Positions 15,206 through 23,746 of a stretch of DNA of 53,563 nt are shown piece by piece. Numbering within the stretch: position 1 is the stretch's first letter; the number at the start of each line of letters is the position of its first letter. Source of the stretch: an uncultured Bacteroidales bacterium (GTDB lineage Bacteria; Bacteroidota; Bacteroidia; Bacteroidales; F082); NCBI GenBank assembly GCA_900318085.1, contig ONJF01000014.1:1-53563 (forward strand), written 5' to 3'. Under the pieces are notes generated by a model. It saw only the letters and a list, made by a program, of their open reading frames with translations, searched no databases and was not told the origin of the DNA. The position numbers were made by a program, and so were the translations under genes.

Positions 15206-18200
15206 TTACTTCGTCTTGTCCGGCCAAGCAGGAATTTCTGGAATGTCAGGATAACTCTTCATCTGCTCAAGAATGACTTCGATGGCCTTGTTGAGCTGGT
15301 CATCGATGCCCTCAAACTCGCGAGCGGGATCGTTGTCGACGACGATGTCGGGATCGACGCCATAGCCCTCGATGACCCAGTTGCCTTTCTCGTCGAAGGG
15401 AGCGAACTCGGGACGGGTCAGCGAGCCTCCGTCAATGAAAGGCAGGCTGCCGCGGATGCCGACCACACCGCCCCACGAGCGCATACCGATAGTCGTACCG
15501 ATTTTGTGCTTCTTGAACTGATACGGGAACAAGTCGCCATCTGAAGCGGAGTACTTGTTAAACAGCAGCACCTTAGGACCCAGCATCATCTTGGTGGGCT
15601 TGGTCTCGGGCTCGCCATTACGCATCACATCGTACATCGACAGCTCGCGACGCAGACGCTCCACAATCATCGGGCTGACATTGCCACCGCCGTTGCCACG
15701 GTCATCGATGATGAGGGCCTTCTTGTCGAGTTGGGGATAGAAGTACTTGGCGAACTCGTTCAAGCCTTCCACACCCATGTCGGGAATGTGGATGTAACCC
15801 ACCTGACCGTTGGTGGCCTTGCTCACCTTCTCCACATTGCCTTGCACCCAATTGTAATAGTACAAACCCGTTTCGTCTGCAATGGGTTTCACCACCACAT
15901 CGCGGGCGCCACTCTCCGAAGCTTTGCTATTCAAGGTCAGCAGCACCGCCTTGTCGGCTTTGCCGATGAGGGCGGCATACATATCTTTCATGTCTTTGGT
16001 GCTCTGTCCATCGATGGCGATGATGAAGTCGCCTTCCTTGGCATTCACACCCACCTCAGTCAGCGGCGAACGGGTCTTCTCGTTCCAGTTCTCGCCCTTC
16101 AGGATCTTGTCGATCTGATAATAACCCGACTTGTCGCGGTGGATGCGGCAGCCCAGCATACCCAAGGGGATGCGCTCGGGTTTCACGCGGTCTCCTTCAC
16201 CCACATATGCGTGACCGATGTTGATCTCACCAATCAGTTCGCCAATGAGGTAGTTCACATCGTTACGGTCGGCGCAATAAGGCAACAGCTTGCCGTATTT
16301 CTCCTTCATGGCAGACCAATCCACGCCATGCATGTTAGGCGCATAGAAGAAGTCGCGCATCTGGCGCCAGGCCTCGTTGTAGATCTGCGTCCACTCGGTG
16401 CGCAGGTCGACCCATTTCTTCATGTTCGAGAGGTCGATGACGTCATCGCCTTTGCCACCTTCACCCGGCTTGCCGCCGCCAGGCGTGGGACCTTTGGGCG
16501 CATTGACGACCTTATAGCCACGGCCTTCGCGCATAAGCATCTTGCTGCCGTCGGGCGTTAGCTGATAGCCAAAGCCACCGATGGAGGTGCATTTCTTCGA
16601 CTTGGCATCGAAATAGCCGAGGCCACCGCCATTGCGTCCGGCCGCCACATAATACAAGCCGTTTTCCACACCCGTCAGGTTCCAGTATCTACCTGCGTTG
16701 ACAGGCAGCACCACCACCCTATTACTGATGCCGTCGAAGTCGATCTTCACCTCCTTGGCTTCAGAGGTCCCTGAGCCTGTCGAAGGGCCTCCCTTCCCTT
16801 CCTTTTTGCCTTTGTCAGCGGAGGTCCCTGAGTCCGTCGAAGGGCCGTCCTTACCCTCTTTCTCTCCATCCACTTTCACCTCGTCATTCTCTGTCAAGAA
16901 CGGCGACGGCGTGTCTTTCTGCAAGGTAATCAGATAGATCTTCGACATATCCGTATAGACATGGTTCCACTCCAGCCAGCCATAGGTCGGGCGGAAGTCG
17001 CGCTCGGAGGTGAAGTACAGATACTTGCCACTCTTGTCGAAGGCAGGCGACGAGGAGTTGTACCAGCTGTCGGTGACCGTCTCATCTTTCCCTGAATCGA
17101 CATTGTAGATGTGGATCTGGCTCACGCTGAAGGTGCTCGGCATGGCATAGGCAATCCAGCGGCTGTCGGGCGACCAGCAGAAGTCGTCCATCTCGCCCGC
17201 CCTGCTGCTGGCCACTTCTGTGACTTTCTTGGAAGCCACATCCACCATATTGATGCGGTTCATTTTGTCGTCCCAAAGGATTTTCTTGCTGTCGGGCGAC
17301 CAAAGGAGACTATATTTATAAGTGTCGGAGTCCTTGGTCAGCTGGATGGCTTCTTCCTTGCCATCCTGGGCCTGGATGTAGATCTCATCCTCGCCCGTAC
17401 GGTCGCTGATGTAAGCGATGTATTTGCCGTCGGGCGACCAAGCCACATTGCGGTCATGGGCATTGTCGCTCTGGGTCAGGTTACGCGTGATGCCCGACTT
17501 GACAGGCACCGTCCACACATCGCCACGGGCACCGAAGGCCACACGCTTGGCATCAGGTGAGATGCTGCTCGTGTTGATGAAATTGGAGGCATCCACATAT
17601 TTGGTGCGCGTCGACTTGTTGTCGTTGGCCATCTGCACAGGGATAGGATACACCTTGCCATCAGCGAGGTTGTAACGGAACAGTTGACCACCGTTTTCAT
17701 AGACGATGTCCTTGTCGCCAAGCGAAGGCCACTTGATGTCATAATAGGTGTAGTCCGTCACCTTGGTGGTCTGCTTCGTGCCACGGTCATAGCAGAACAG
17801 GTTCATCGTGCGGTCGCGATCGGAACAGAAATAGACCTTGTTGCCGACCCACATCGGGAAGATGTCCTGTGCGTTGTTGTTGGTGATGTTCTCGATCTTC
17901 TTCGACTTGAAGTCATAGATCCACACATCGTCGGCCATACCCCCACGGTAGTATTTCCAAGTGCGGAACTCACGCATCACGCGGTTGTAAGCAATCTGTT
18001 TGCCATCGGGCGAATACGAGATCCAGCCGCCTTCGGGCAGCGGCAGCTGCTCGGCCAGGCCACCGTTGATGTTGGCGAGGAAGAGCTGACCCACGAAGTC
18101 GTCCCAACTCTCCTTACGCGAGCGGAAGACGATGTTCTCGTTGTCCTTCCATGCCATGACGATGTTGTTCGGACCCATGCGGTCGCTGATGTCGTCGCGG

Positions 18201-18532
18201 CCCAAGGTAGGCGTATAGGTCAGGCGCGTGGGTGTGCCACACTCGGGATAAGGCATGACATAGACCTCCGTGTTGCCGTCATATTGGGCAGTAAAGGCCA
18301 GATGTTTGCCATCGGGCGAGAAACGCGCAAACATCTCATAGCCGTTGGCATCATTGGTGATTTTGTGGGCAATGCCGCCCTTGATGTCGACGGAATATAG
18401 GTCACCGCCATAGCTGAATACCACGTTATTGCCGTGGATAGTTGGGAAGCGCAGCATTTTGGCTTCCTCCTGGGCAATTAGACTATATGCGCCCAAAAGC
18501 AAAAAAGACAGAATTAAATGTTTGATTTTCAT
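15206..18532 (-). CDS. Tricorn-like S41 protease, exported
   Basis: 1108 residues with an N-terminal signal peptide ending near LIAQEE. The first half contains many WD40-like beta-propeller repeats recognised by SPDGK(H/Q/Y), as in tricorn. A PDZ-like region and an S41 peptidase domain follow; DDRGNGGGNVS and YSASDGDLFP carry the tricorn-type motifs, the latter with the presumed nucleophile Ser. Tricorn-related proteins degrade peptides; Bacteroidota forms have a signal sequence and act in the periplasm. A hydrophilic linker holds a 14-residue duplication (KEGKDGPSTDSGTS and KEGKGGPSTGSGTS) produced by two copies of a short DNA repeat. Its promoter is at 18574-18581. Confidence 0.95.
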   Translation of the reverse strand: MKIKHLILSFLLLGAYSLIAQEEAKMLRFPTIHGNNVVFSYGGDLYSVDIKGGIAHKITNDANGYEMFARFSPDGKHLAFTAQYDGNTEVYVMPYPECGTPTRLTYTPTLGRDDISDRMGPNNIVMAWKDNENIVFRSRKESWDDFVGQLFLANINGGLAEQLPLPEGGWISYSPDGKQIAYNRVMREFRTWKYYRGGMADDVWIYDFKSKKIENITNNNAQDIFPMWVGNKVYFCSDRDRTMNLFCYDRGTKQTTKVTDYTYYDIKWPSLGDKDIVYENGGQLFRYNLADGKVYPIPVQMANDNKSTRTKYVDASNFINTSSISPDAKRVAFGARGDVWTVPVKSGITRNLTQSDNAHDRNVAWSPDGKYIAYISDRTGEDEIYIQAQDGKEEAIQLTKDSDTYKYSLLWSPDSKKILWDDKMNRINMVDVASKKVTEVASSRAGEMDDFCWSPDSRWIAYAMPSTFSVSQIHIYNVDSGKDETVTDSWYNSSSPAFDKSGKYLYFTSERDFRPTYGWLEWNHVYTDMSKIYLITLQKDTPSPFLTENDEVKVDGEKEGKDGPSTDSGTSADKGKKEGKGGPSTGSGTSEAKEVKIDFDGISNRVVVLPVNAGRYWNLTGVENGLYYVAAGRNGGGLGYFDAKSKKCTSIGGFGYQLTPDGSKMLMREGRGYKVVNAPKGPTPGGGKPGEGGKGDDVIDLSNMKKWVDLRTEWTQIYNEAWRQMRDFFYAPNMHGVDWSAMKEKYGKLLPYCADRNDVNYLIGELIGEINIGHAYVGEGDRVKPERIPLGMLGCRIHRDKSGYYQIDKILKGENWNEKTRSPLTEVGVNAKEGDFIIAIDGQSTKDMKDMYAALIGKADKAVLLTLNSKASESGARDVVVKPIADETGLYYYNWVQGNVEKVSKATNGQVGYIHIPDMGVEGLNEFAKYFYPQLDKKALIIDDRGNGGGNVSPMIVERLRRELSMYDVMRNGEPETKPTKMMLGPKVLLFNKYSASDGDLFPYQFKKHKIGTTIGMRSWGGVVGIRGSLPFIDGGSLTRPEFAPFDEKGNWVIEGYGVDPDIVVDNDPAREFEGIDDQLNKAIEVILEQMKSYPDIPEIPAWPDKTK
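16764..16846. repeat. Two copies of a 26-bp repeat inside the tricorn gene
   Basis: GAGGTCCCTGAGCCTGTCG with AAGGGCC following (16764-16789) and a near copy with AGTCCG for AGCCTG (16821-16846). A third, very similar copy is in the substrate-binding protein gene at 43681. The copies are in frame and encode Gly/Ser/Thr-rich linker. Short palindromic elements inserted in coding regions behave this way. Confidence 0.8.
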
Positions 18533-18573
18533 AAAAGGAAGTGTTTGAATTTGTCTATAGTTTCAATTTTTGG

Positions 18574-18581
18574 CAAAGATA
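18574..18581 (-). promoter_or_regulatory. -7 promoter box of the tricorn-like gene
   Basis: CAAAGATA on the + strand is TATCTTTG on the - strand, 42 bp before the start codon. Confidence 0.65.
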
Positions 18582-18704
18582 ATGAGATTTTTCATAGGGA
18601 CAAAAATCGTTTTGATTTTTTTATAAAATAATAACATTCAATAAAATACAGAAATACAAGTCAGAAAAAGCATGGACAAAACGAGACGCCAACCTATCAA
18701 CCAC

Positions 18705-18733
18705 TTGACATGTTCACAAATTGATTAACTTTG
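18705..18733 (+). promoter_or_regulatory. Promoter of the leucine-rich lipoprotein genes
   Basis: TTGACA begins at 18705 and TAACTTTG lies at 18726-18733, a good -33/-7 pair, 72 bp before the ATG at 18806. Confidence 0.65.
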
Positions 18734-18805
18734 CCATCAATTTATAGCAGATGTATATGGGAACATAGCAGCGAGACGCTAATACAAGAATTAAAACCTA
18801 CTTTT

Positions 18806-19771
18806 ATGAAAAAGACGACAACCACAATTATCATGATGATTTGCATCCTGATGGTATCTATTTCTGGATGCCGGAAAACAGAAGCCGACATTCTGGGAAT
18901 CGTTTCCACCGAAGAGGTCGAAAACCTTTTTGGCACTACCGTCAAGGTGCACTATTCCAACAGCACGAAGATGTATTTCCATTTGCTTTCTGACACGACT
19001 GCCGAGGTGGTCAATTCGCGCTGGTTTTATACCGAAGAAGGCGAAACGGCACCTTGGGTTTATCGCGGTGATGTCGTTGTCCCAGACCGTTTTGTCCACG
19101 GTGGCAAGATGTTCAAGGTGACTTGCATCGGGGAAGGCTGTTTTTGGGAAAGCACAGGTCCTGACGGAATCGTCAATCTGATTTCTTCTGTTGAATTGCC
19201 CAACACCATCGACACGATTCGCAAAAACGCTTTCTATACTTGTAAAAACATGACTTCCATTACAATTCCCAATTCGGTGCGATATATCGGAGAGAATGCT
19301 TTCTGCGAGTCAGGCTTGACCTCCTTAACGCTTCCCGAGTCAGTGGAATATGTTGGTAAAGGCGCTTTTTGCAATACCGATTTGACCACATTTGAACTGC
19401 CCCAATCCTTCGAAAAGATTCCTGCTTCTATGTTTTGGGGATGTGTTAATATGACTTCGGTAAAACTGCACGACCGTCTTACTAATATCGGCGATTATGC
19501 CTTTAGTTGGACTGGGGTCAGTAGTTTCGAGATCCCTGCTTCTGTGAAAGAGTTAGGGATGGGGGTTTTGTATGATTCCCGTTCGCTGAAAACTTTGGTG
19601 TGCCTTCCTGTTGTGCCTCCCGTGAAAGATCCCAATAGCAATTATCCAGAGGATTACCTCATCATTTGCGATTCGCTCGAAACCGTATATGTCCCAATGC
19701 AAAGCGTTGAAGCGTATAAGGAATCCCCGCAATGGCGGCTGTACAAGGACATTATTGTCGGAATGCAATAA
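18806..19771 (+). CDS. BspA-like leucine-rich-repeat lipoprotein
   Basis: 322 residues. The N-terminus MKKTTTTIIMMICILMVSIS is followed by GC, giving a lipoprotein signal with the acylated Cys, so it is probably anchored in the envelope. From about residue 130 there are LRR_5 repeats of about 23 residues, with patterns such as LPNTIDTIRKNAF, IPNSVRYIGENAF and LPESVEYVGKGAF. Such proteins bind host or environmental ligands in related bacteria. The next gene is a shorter relative with the same N-terminal plan (STEEV...KMYF). The frame is open from 18731, but the lipoprotein signal fixes the start. Confidence 0.9.
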   Translation: MKKTTTTIIMMICILMVSISGCRKTEADILGIVSTEEVENLFGTTVKVHYSNSTKMYFHLLSDTTAEVVNSRWFYTEEGETAPWVYRGDVVVPDRFVHGGKMFKVTCIGEGCFWESTGPDGIVNLISSVELPNTIDTIRKNAFYTCKNMTSITIPNSVRYIGENAFCESGLTSLTLPESVEYVGKGAFCNTDLTTFELPQSFEKIPASMFWGCVNMTSVKLHDRLTNIGDYAFSWTGVSSFEIPASVKELGMGVLYDSRSLKTLVCLPVVPPVKDPNSNYPEDYLIICDSLETVYVPMQSVEAYKESPQWRLYKDIIVGMQ

Positions 19772-19793
19772 ACTTGGTTGAACTTGAATTTTG

Positions 19794-20522
19794 ATGAATA
19801 TGAAAACAAATAATTTATGGAAAGGCTTATTGGCCATCGTTTTAGGTGTTGTCATGACTGCTTGCCAAAAAGATGACAACGAACCGATGAAAATCATTTC
19901 CACCCAAGAAGTGGTTCGCGAAGGCAAAGTGATTGTAGAAGCCAGTTATCAAAACGAACTGAAGAAGATGTATTTCATCCTCGTTTCGCCCAATACCGCT
20001 GTCGTTACCCGAGCGACGGACTTCAATCCCGAGTTGGTCAATCGGCAGTATTACGGGAAAGAAGTCATTCCGTCCGAGTTCACCCATCTTGGACAGAGCT
20101 ATACAGTGGTCGGAATCAACGATGGGGCTTTCAATGGATGCAACAAGTTGACTTCCGTAGTCATGCCCAATACGGTGACCACAATAGGCAGGTATGTATT
20201 CATGGAATGCACGGTCTTGAAGAACATCACTTTTTCAAACACCTTGGAGTCGATTGGCTACGAATCGTTTGTGCAATGCAGTCAAATCACTTCAATGGAT
20301 TTTCCTGCTTCCCTTCAAGAGTTTTGGACTGATGTCTTCAAGGATTGTTCTTCTATGACTTCGATGACTTGTCGGGCAACGACTCCTCCCCATATCATTG
20401 GGTCGACATGGGAAATGAACGATCAGATTATCCAAGAAATCAAGGTGCCGCAAGCCAGTGTCGAGGCCTATAAGGCTGCACCAGTTTGGAGTATTTTTGC
20501 TGATAGAATAGTGGGGTACTAA
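19794..20522 (+). CDS. BspA-like leucine-rich-repeat lipoprotein, paralogue of the upstream gene
   Basis: 242 residues with a lipoprotein signal ending in VVMTAC. Residues 30-60 (ISTQEVV, KMYFILVSPNTAVV) parallel the upstream protein (VSTEEVE, KMYFHLLSDTTAEVV). Fewer LRR_5 repeats follow, for example MPNTVTTIGRYVF and TFSNTLESIGYESF. Both proteins end with a similar VEAYK segment. It starts 22 bp after the upstream stop. The ATG at 19800 is also possible. The pair probably arose by tandem duplication. Confidence 0.88.
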   Translation: MNMKTNNLWKGLLAIVLGVVMTACQKDDNEPMKIISTQEVVREGKVIVEASYQNELKKMYFILVSPNTAVVTRATDFNPELVNRQYYGKEVIPSEFTHLGQSYTVVGINDGAFNGCNKLTSVVMPNTVTTIGRYVFMECTVLKNITFSNTLESIGYESFVQCSQITSMDFPASLQEFWTDVFKDCSSMTSMTCRATTPPHIIGSTWEMNDQIIQEIKVPQASVEAYKAAPVWSIFADRIVGY

Positions 20523-20561
20523 TATACTGAAAAACAAAACACTACAAAAACGTTAAAAAAA

Positions 20562-21278
20562 ATGAAAAAGACCTCTCTCATCCTCCTTCTTGCTGCCTTT
20601 TTGCTCCTTGGCGGCAACGCCCAAGCACAGGGCAAGAAGAAAATCCGCATTACCTACCGCAGCGCCAAACGCCTGGTGGAGAAAATCAATGCCAATCCCA
20701 ATGCCGAGACACTCTACCTCTTCCGCAATGGTCTCGACTCGCTGCCCGAGGAAATCGGCCAACTCAAGCACCTCAAGAAATTGGTGGTCAGTTCCAACCG
20801 CCTCACATACATTCCACCCGTCATCGGCGAACTCACCGAACTGGAATACATCTCCTTCAAGCACAACGACATCAAGACATTGCCTCCAGAGATAGGCCAA
20901 CTCAAAAACCTGGAGCACCTGGAATTGGACTACAACGACCTCGAGACATTGCCCGAAGCGTTGTGCGAATTGAAGAAACTGGAGCACCTCTCCGTCACGC
21001 ACAACGCACTCCATCACCTACCCAATAACATCGGGCAACTGGAATCGTTGGAGTTCCTATATATAGGCACTAACCTATTGCAGGAACTGCCTGTCAGTTT
21101 GGCCCAACTCACCGAGTTAGTGGAACTCAATGTGGCGGGCAGCGGTGGCATGCTGGTCATCCCTGACCTAAGCAATTGCCGTCGATTGGAGCGGCTTTAT
21201 ATCGATAGCACCACATTGATTGATGCATCCTTTAACCCACGCACTATTCCACACTTGGAAGTGTATATGGTTAGATGA
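20562..21278 (+). CDS. Exported classical leucine-rich-repeat protein
   Basis: 238 residues with a signal peptide (MKKTSLILLLAAFLLLGG, cleavage near NAQAQ). The rest is about seven repeats of 23 residues of the plant/bacterial LRR type, such as LPEEIGQLKHLKKLVVSSN and LPPEIGQLKNLEHLELDYN. It differs in repeat class from the two lipoproteins upstream. Likely a periplasmic or surface protein that binds another protein; the partner is unknown. It ends shortly before the folP promoter. Confidence 0.88.
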   Translation: MKKTSLILLLAAFLLLGGNAQAQGKKKIRITYRSAKRLVEKINANPNAETLYLFRNGLDSLPEEIGQLKHLKKLVVSSNRLTYIPPVIGELTELEYISFKHNDIKTLPPEIGQLKNLEHLELDYNDLETLPEALCELKKLEHLSVTHNALHHLPNNIGQLESLEFLYIGTNLLQELPVSLAQLTELVELNVAGSGGMLVIPDLSNCRRLERLYIDSTTLIDASFNPRTIPHLEVYMVR

Positions 21279-21304
21279 AATGTAGGTAGTGTCAGGAAAA
21301 ACAC

Positions 21305-21312
21305 TACCTTTG
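21305..21312 (+). promoter_or_regulatory. -7 promoter box of folP-cdaA
   Basis: TACCTTTG, 14 bp before the folP ATG. The leader would be only a few bases long. Confidence 0.6.
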
Positions 21313-21326
21313 CAGAAAAAATCAAG

Positions 21327-22175
21327 ATGTTTCAACTGAAAACCCAGAATAAAAGCATCGTCTTCGACCGTCCCGCCCTCTTGGGTATCCTCAATGTAAC
21401 CCCCGACTCGTTCTCCGATGGCGGACGTTACAACGAGATGGACCATGCCTTGCAACACTGCGAGCAGATGCTTTCAGAGGGTGCCGACATCATCGACATC
21501 GGAGGTTGCTCCACCCGACCAAACAATGCCATCGCCACGGAAAGCGAGGAAATGGGACGTGTTATTCCCGTTTTGAAAGCCGTCAGAAAGCGATATCCCG
21601 AGGCATTGGTGTCCATTGACACTTTCCGCAAAAACGTTGCCGAAGCCTGTGTCGCCGAAGGTGCCGACATCATCAACGACATCTCGGGCGGACTATTCGA
21701 CACGGAGATGCTGCCTTACATCGGGCAGAACCACCTACCTTATATATTAATGCATTGTGTAGGCACGCCCGAGACCATGCACCAATATGCCTTGGATGGC
21801 GACATCCACCAAACCGTTCATGACTTCTTTGCTCAACAATGCCAAGTGCTGGAGGCCTATGGCGAACAGCAAATCATCCTTGACCCTGGCATCGGATTCG
21901 GTAAGAGCCTTGAAGCCAATTATCAGTTGCTCAACGATTTGAATCGTTATCGCTACAACAACCTTCCCATCCTCATCGGCATCTCGAGAAAATCATTGAT
22001 CAACAAGGTGTTGGGCACCACGCCACAAGACGCCGAAAACGGCACGACGGTCTTGAACACCATCGCCTTACTCAACGGCGCCGACCTCTTGCGTGTCCAT
22101 AATGTGAAAAATGCACGCGAGGCCATCGAATTGGCAGGGACTTTTTGTAATTTTGCAGCAAAATTAGAATCATGA
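21327..22175 (+). CDS. folP: Dihydropteroate synthase
   Basis: 282 residues, the normal length. The enzyme joins p-aminobenzoate and 6-hydroxymethyl-dihydropterin diphosphate in folate synthesis and is the target of sulfonamides. Motifs: GILNVTPDSFSDGG, IIDIGGCSTRP, INDISGG, DPGIGFGKS and ISRKSLI. The stop overlaps the start of cdaA by 4 bp, so the two are coupled. This pair is common in Bacteroidota. Confidence 0.97.
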   Translation: MFQLKTQNKSIVFDRPALLGILNVTPDSFSDGGRYNEMDHALQHCEQMLSEGADIIDIGGCSTRPNNAIATESEEMGRVIPVLKAVRKRYPEALVSIDTFRKNVAEACVAEGADIINDISGGLFDTEMLPYIGQNHLPYILMHCVGTPETMHQYALDGDIHQTVHDFFAQQCQVLEAYGEQQIILDPGIGFGKSLEANYQLLNDLNRYRYNNLPILIGISRKSLINKVLGTTPQDAENGTTVLNTIALLNGADLLRVHNVKNAREAIELAGTFCNFAAKLES

Positions 22176-22945
22176 TCGACCTCTTCATACAAGTCCGCGT
22201 TTTCGACATCATCGACATTATCCTTGTCGCTGCGTTGTTCTACGGCCTCTTCCGCCTACTGAAAGGCACATCGGCCATGAGCATCTTCATCGGCATCGTG
22301 GCCCTCTTCCTCATCTGGCAGCTGGTCAAGTTCTTGCAGATGGAGATGCTAACCGCCATCCTCGGCGCCTTCGTCAGCGTGGGCTTCATCGCGCTCATCA
22401 TCATATTCCAGCCCGAGATACGACGGTTTTTGTTCACTATTGGCGCACAAGCCCAAGAGGGCAAACTAGCCCGAAAATTCAAGTTTTTGAAGGTAAGGAG
22501 CAACATCGACTTGGACGTCGATTCGCTCACCAAGGCTTGCCTCAACATGTCGGGAATCAAGCAAGGCGCACTCATCCTGCTGACGCGCAAGAACAACTTG
22601 GACGACATCGTCTCTACTGGTGTTACCATCAATGCCGACATCAGCCACTCCTTGATCGAGAACATCTTCTTCAAGAACAGCCCATTGCACGACGGTGCCA
22701 TGGTCATCCGCCACAACCGCATCACGGCCGCGCGCTGCATCCTACCCGTCACACAAAAGACCAACATCCCAGGACATTATGGCCTTCGTCACCGTGCCGC
22801 CATCGGCGTGACAGAAGACAACGACTGCATCGCCTTGGTCGTCTCGGAAGAGACGGGCAACATCAGCATGGTGACCAACGGCGAGATCCAGACCATCAAG
22901 CCATCGGAATTGAAGGAAATGATTGAGAAGGAACTGAAGGGGTAA
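22172..22945 (+). CDS. cdaA: Diadenylate cyclase CdaA
   Basis: 257 residues. Three membrane segments span about residues 10-85, followed by the DAC (DisA_N) domain with the DGA motif at 174-176 and RHR at 206-208, the signature residues for making cyclic-di-AMP from two ATP. CdaA is the membrane-bound diadenylate cyclase; the product regulates turgor and cell wall processes. Start overlaps folP by 4 bp. The gene ends 18 bp from the convergent lipoprotein gene. Confidence 0.96.
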   Translation: MIDLFIQVRVFDIIDIILVAALFYGLFRLLKGTSAMSIFIGIVALFLIWQLVKFLQMEMLTAILGAFVSVGFIALIIIFQPEIRRFLFTIGAQAQEGKLARKFKFLKVRSNIDLDVDSLTKACLNMSGIKQGALILLTRKNNLDDIVSTGVTINADISHSLIENIFFKNSPLHDGAMVIRHNRITAARCILPVTQKTNIPGHYGLRHRAAIGVTEDNDCIALVVSEETGNISMVTNGEIQTIKPSELKEMIEKELKG

Positions 22946-22963
22946 CGAAGAAAGAAGGCTTAC

Positions 22964-23746
22964 TCACTCCTTGATTTCCACAAACCCATCCCCGTCCTCT
23001 GCATAGCGCAGCTGTTTCTTATACGGGTCGTAGCGCAGCGGGAAACGGTTCCAGTAATCCATGTTCTGCTTCTTCAATTCGGCGTCGACATAACCATTCA
23101 TCATGTAGTCGTAAGTGTAGCCCGCATAAAGCCTGCCCAGATACACGGCATAGTTATAGACGTCCTTAAGCTCAAGTGTGTCAATGTTGTAGTTGTAGTC
23201 GATCTTGTTCTCCCAGAAGGAATAATCGGTCGTCGAGTTGAAGCCGTCAATCAAGTTATGCTCACAAAACTGGACGGGATGCCATGTACCGTCGTTGATC
23301 TCGAACCACGAGGCCACGTTGACGGTATTGAGCGGGTGTTTGTAGCTGTATTCGTCAGTATCGCTGAAGAGATAGTCCTCATACTCCGTGATGCGTCCCG
23401 ACACCTCCATCCGCGAAAGCATCACCAGCCAATGCACCGAGTCGACCGGCACATTGTCGATGTCTTCAGGGACATATACGGTCACGCCATAGTCCTGCAT
23501 GGCATCGGCATAGGCGTTGTAGGCGAGATCCAAAAACAAGTCCTGACTGAAGCCGTTCAACACCTCGGTTTGTCTGCCGTATTGGGTGTTATATTCCACC
23601 TTCACTTCGGCCTGCTCCGGGAAGTAGACCGCAGCCTGAATGCCTGTGCGTTCCGCGACATACGACTTGGCCAATTTCAGGTCGGTACGACAACTTGACA
23701 TGGCCAAAATGCACAATAATCCTATGAAATATTTCAGTTTCTTCAT
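22964..23746 (-). CDS. Lipoprotein of unknown function downstream of parC
   Basis: 260 residues with a lipoprotein signal (MKKLKYFIGLLCILAMSS then Cys). The mature part is rich in Tyr, Asp and Asn and has no domain I can name. The start overlaps the parC stop by 4 bp, so it is translated with the topoisomerase subunit, though a functional tie is not evident. Comparable lipoproteins of unknown role are frequent in Bacteroidales envelopes. Confidence 0.85.
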   Translation of the reverse strand: MKKLKYFIGLLCILAMSSCRTDLKLAKSYVAERTGIQAAVYFPEQAEVKVEYNTQYGRQTEVLNGFSQDLFLDLAYNAYADAMQDYGVTVYVPEDIDNVPVDSVHWLVMLSRMEVSGRITEYEDYLFSDTDEYSYKHPLNTVNVASWFEINDGTWHPVQFCEHNLIDGFNSTTDYSFWENKIDYNYNIDTLELKDVYNYAVYLGRLYAGYTYDYMMNGYVDAELKKQNMDYWNRFPLRYDPYKKQLRYAEDGDGFVEIKE

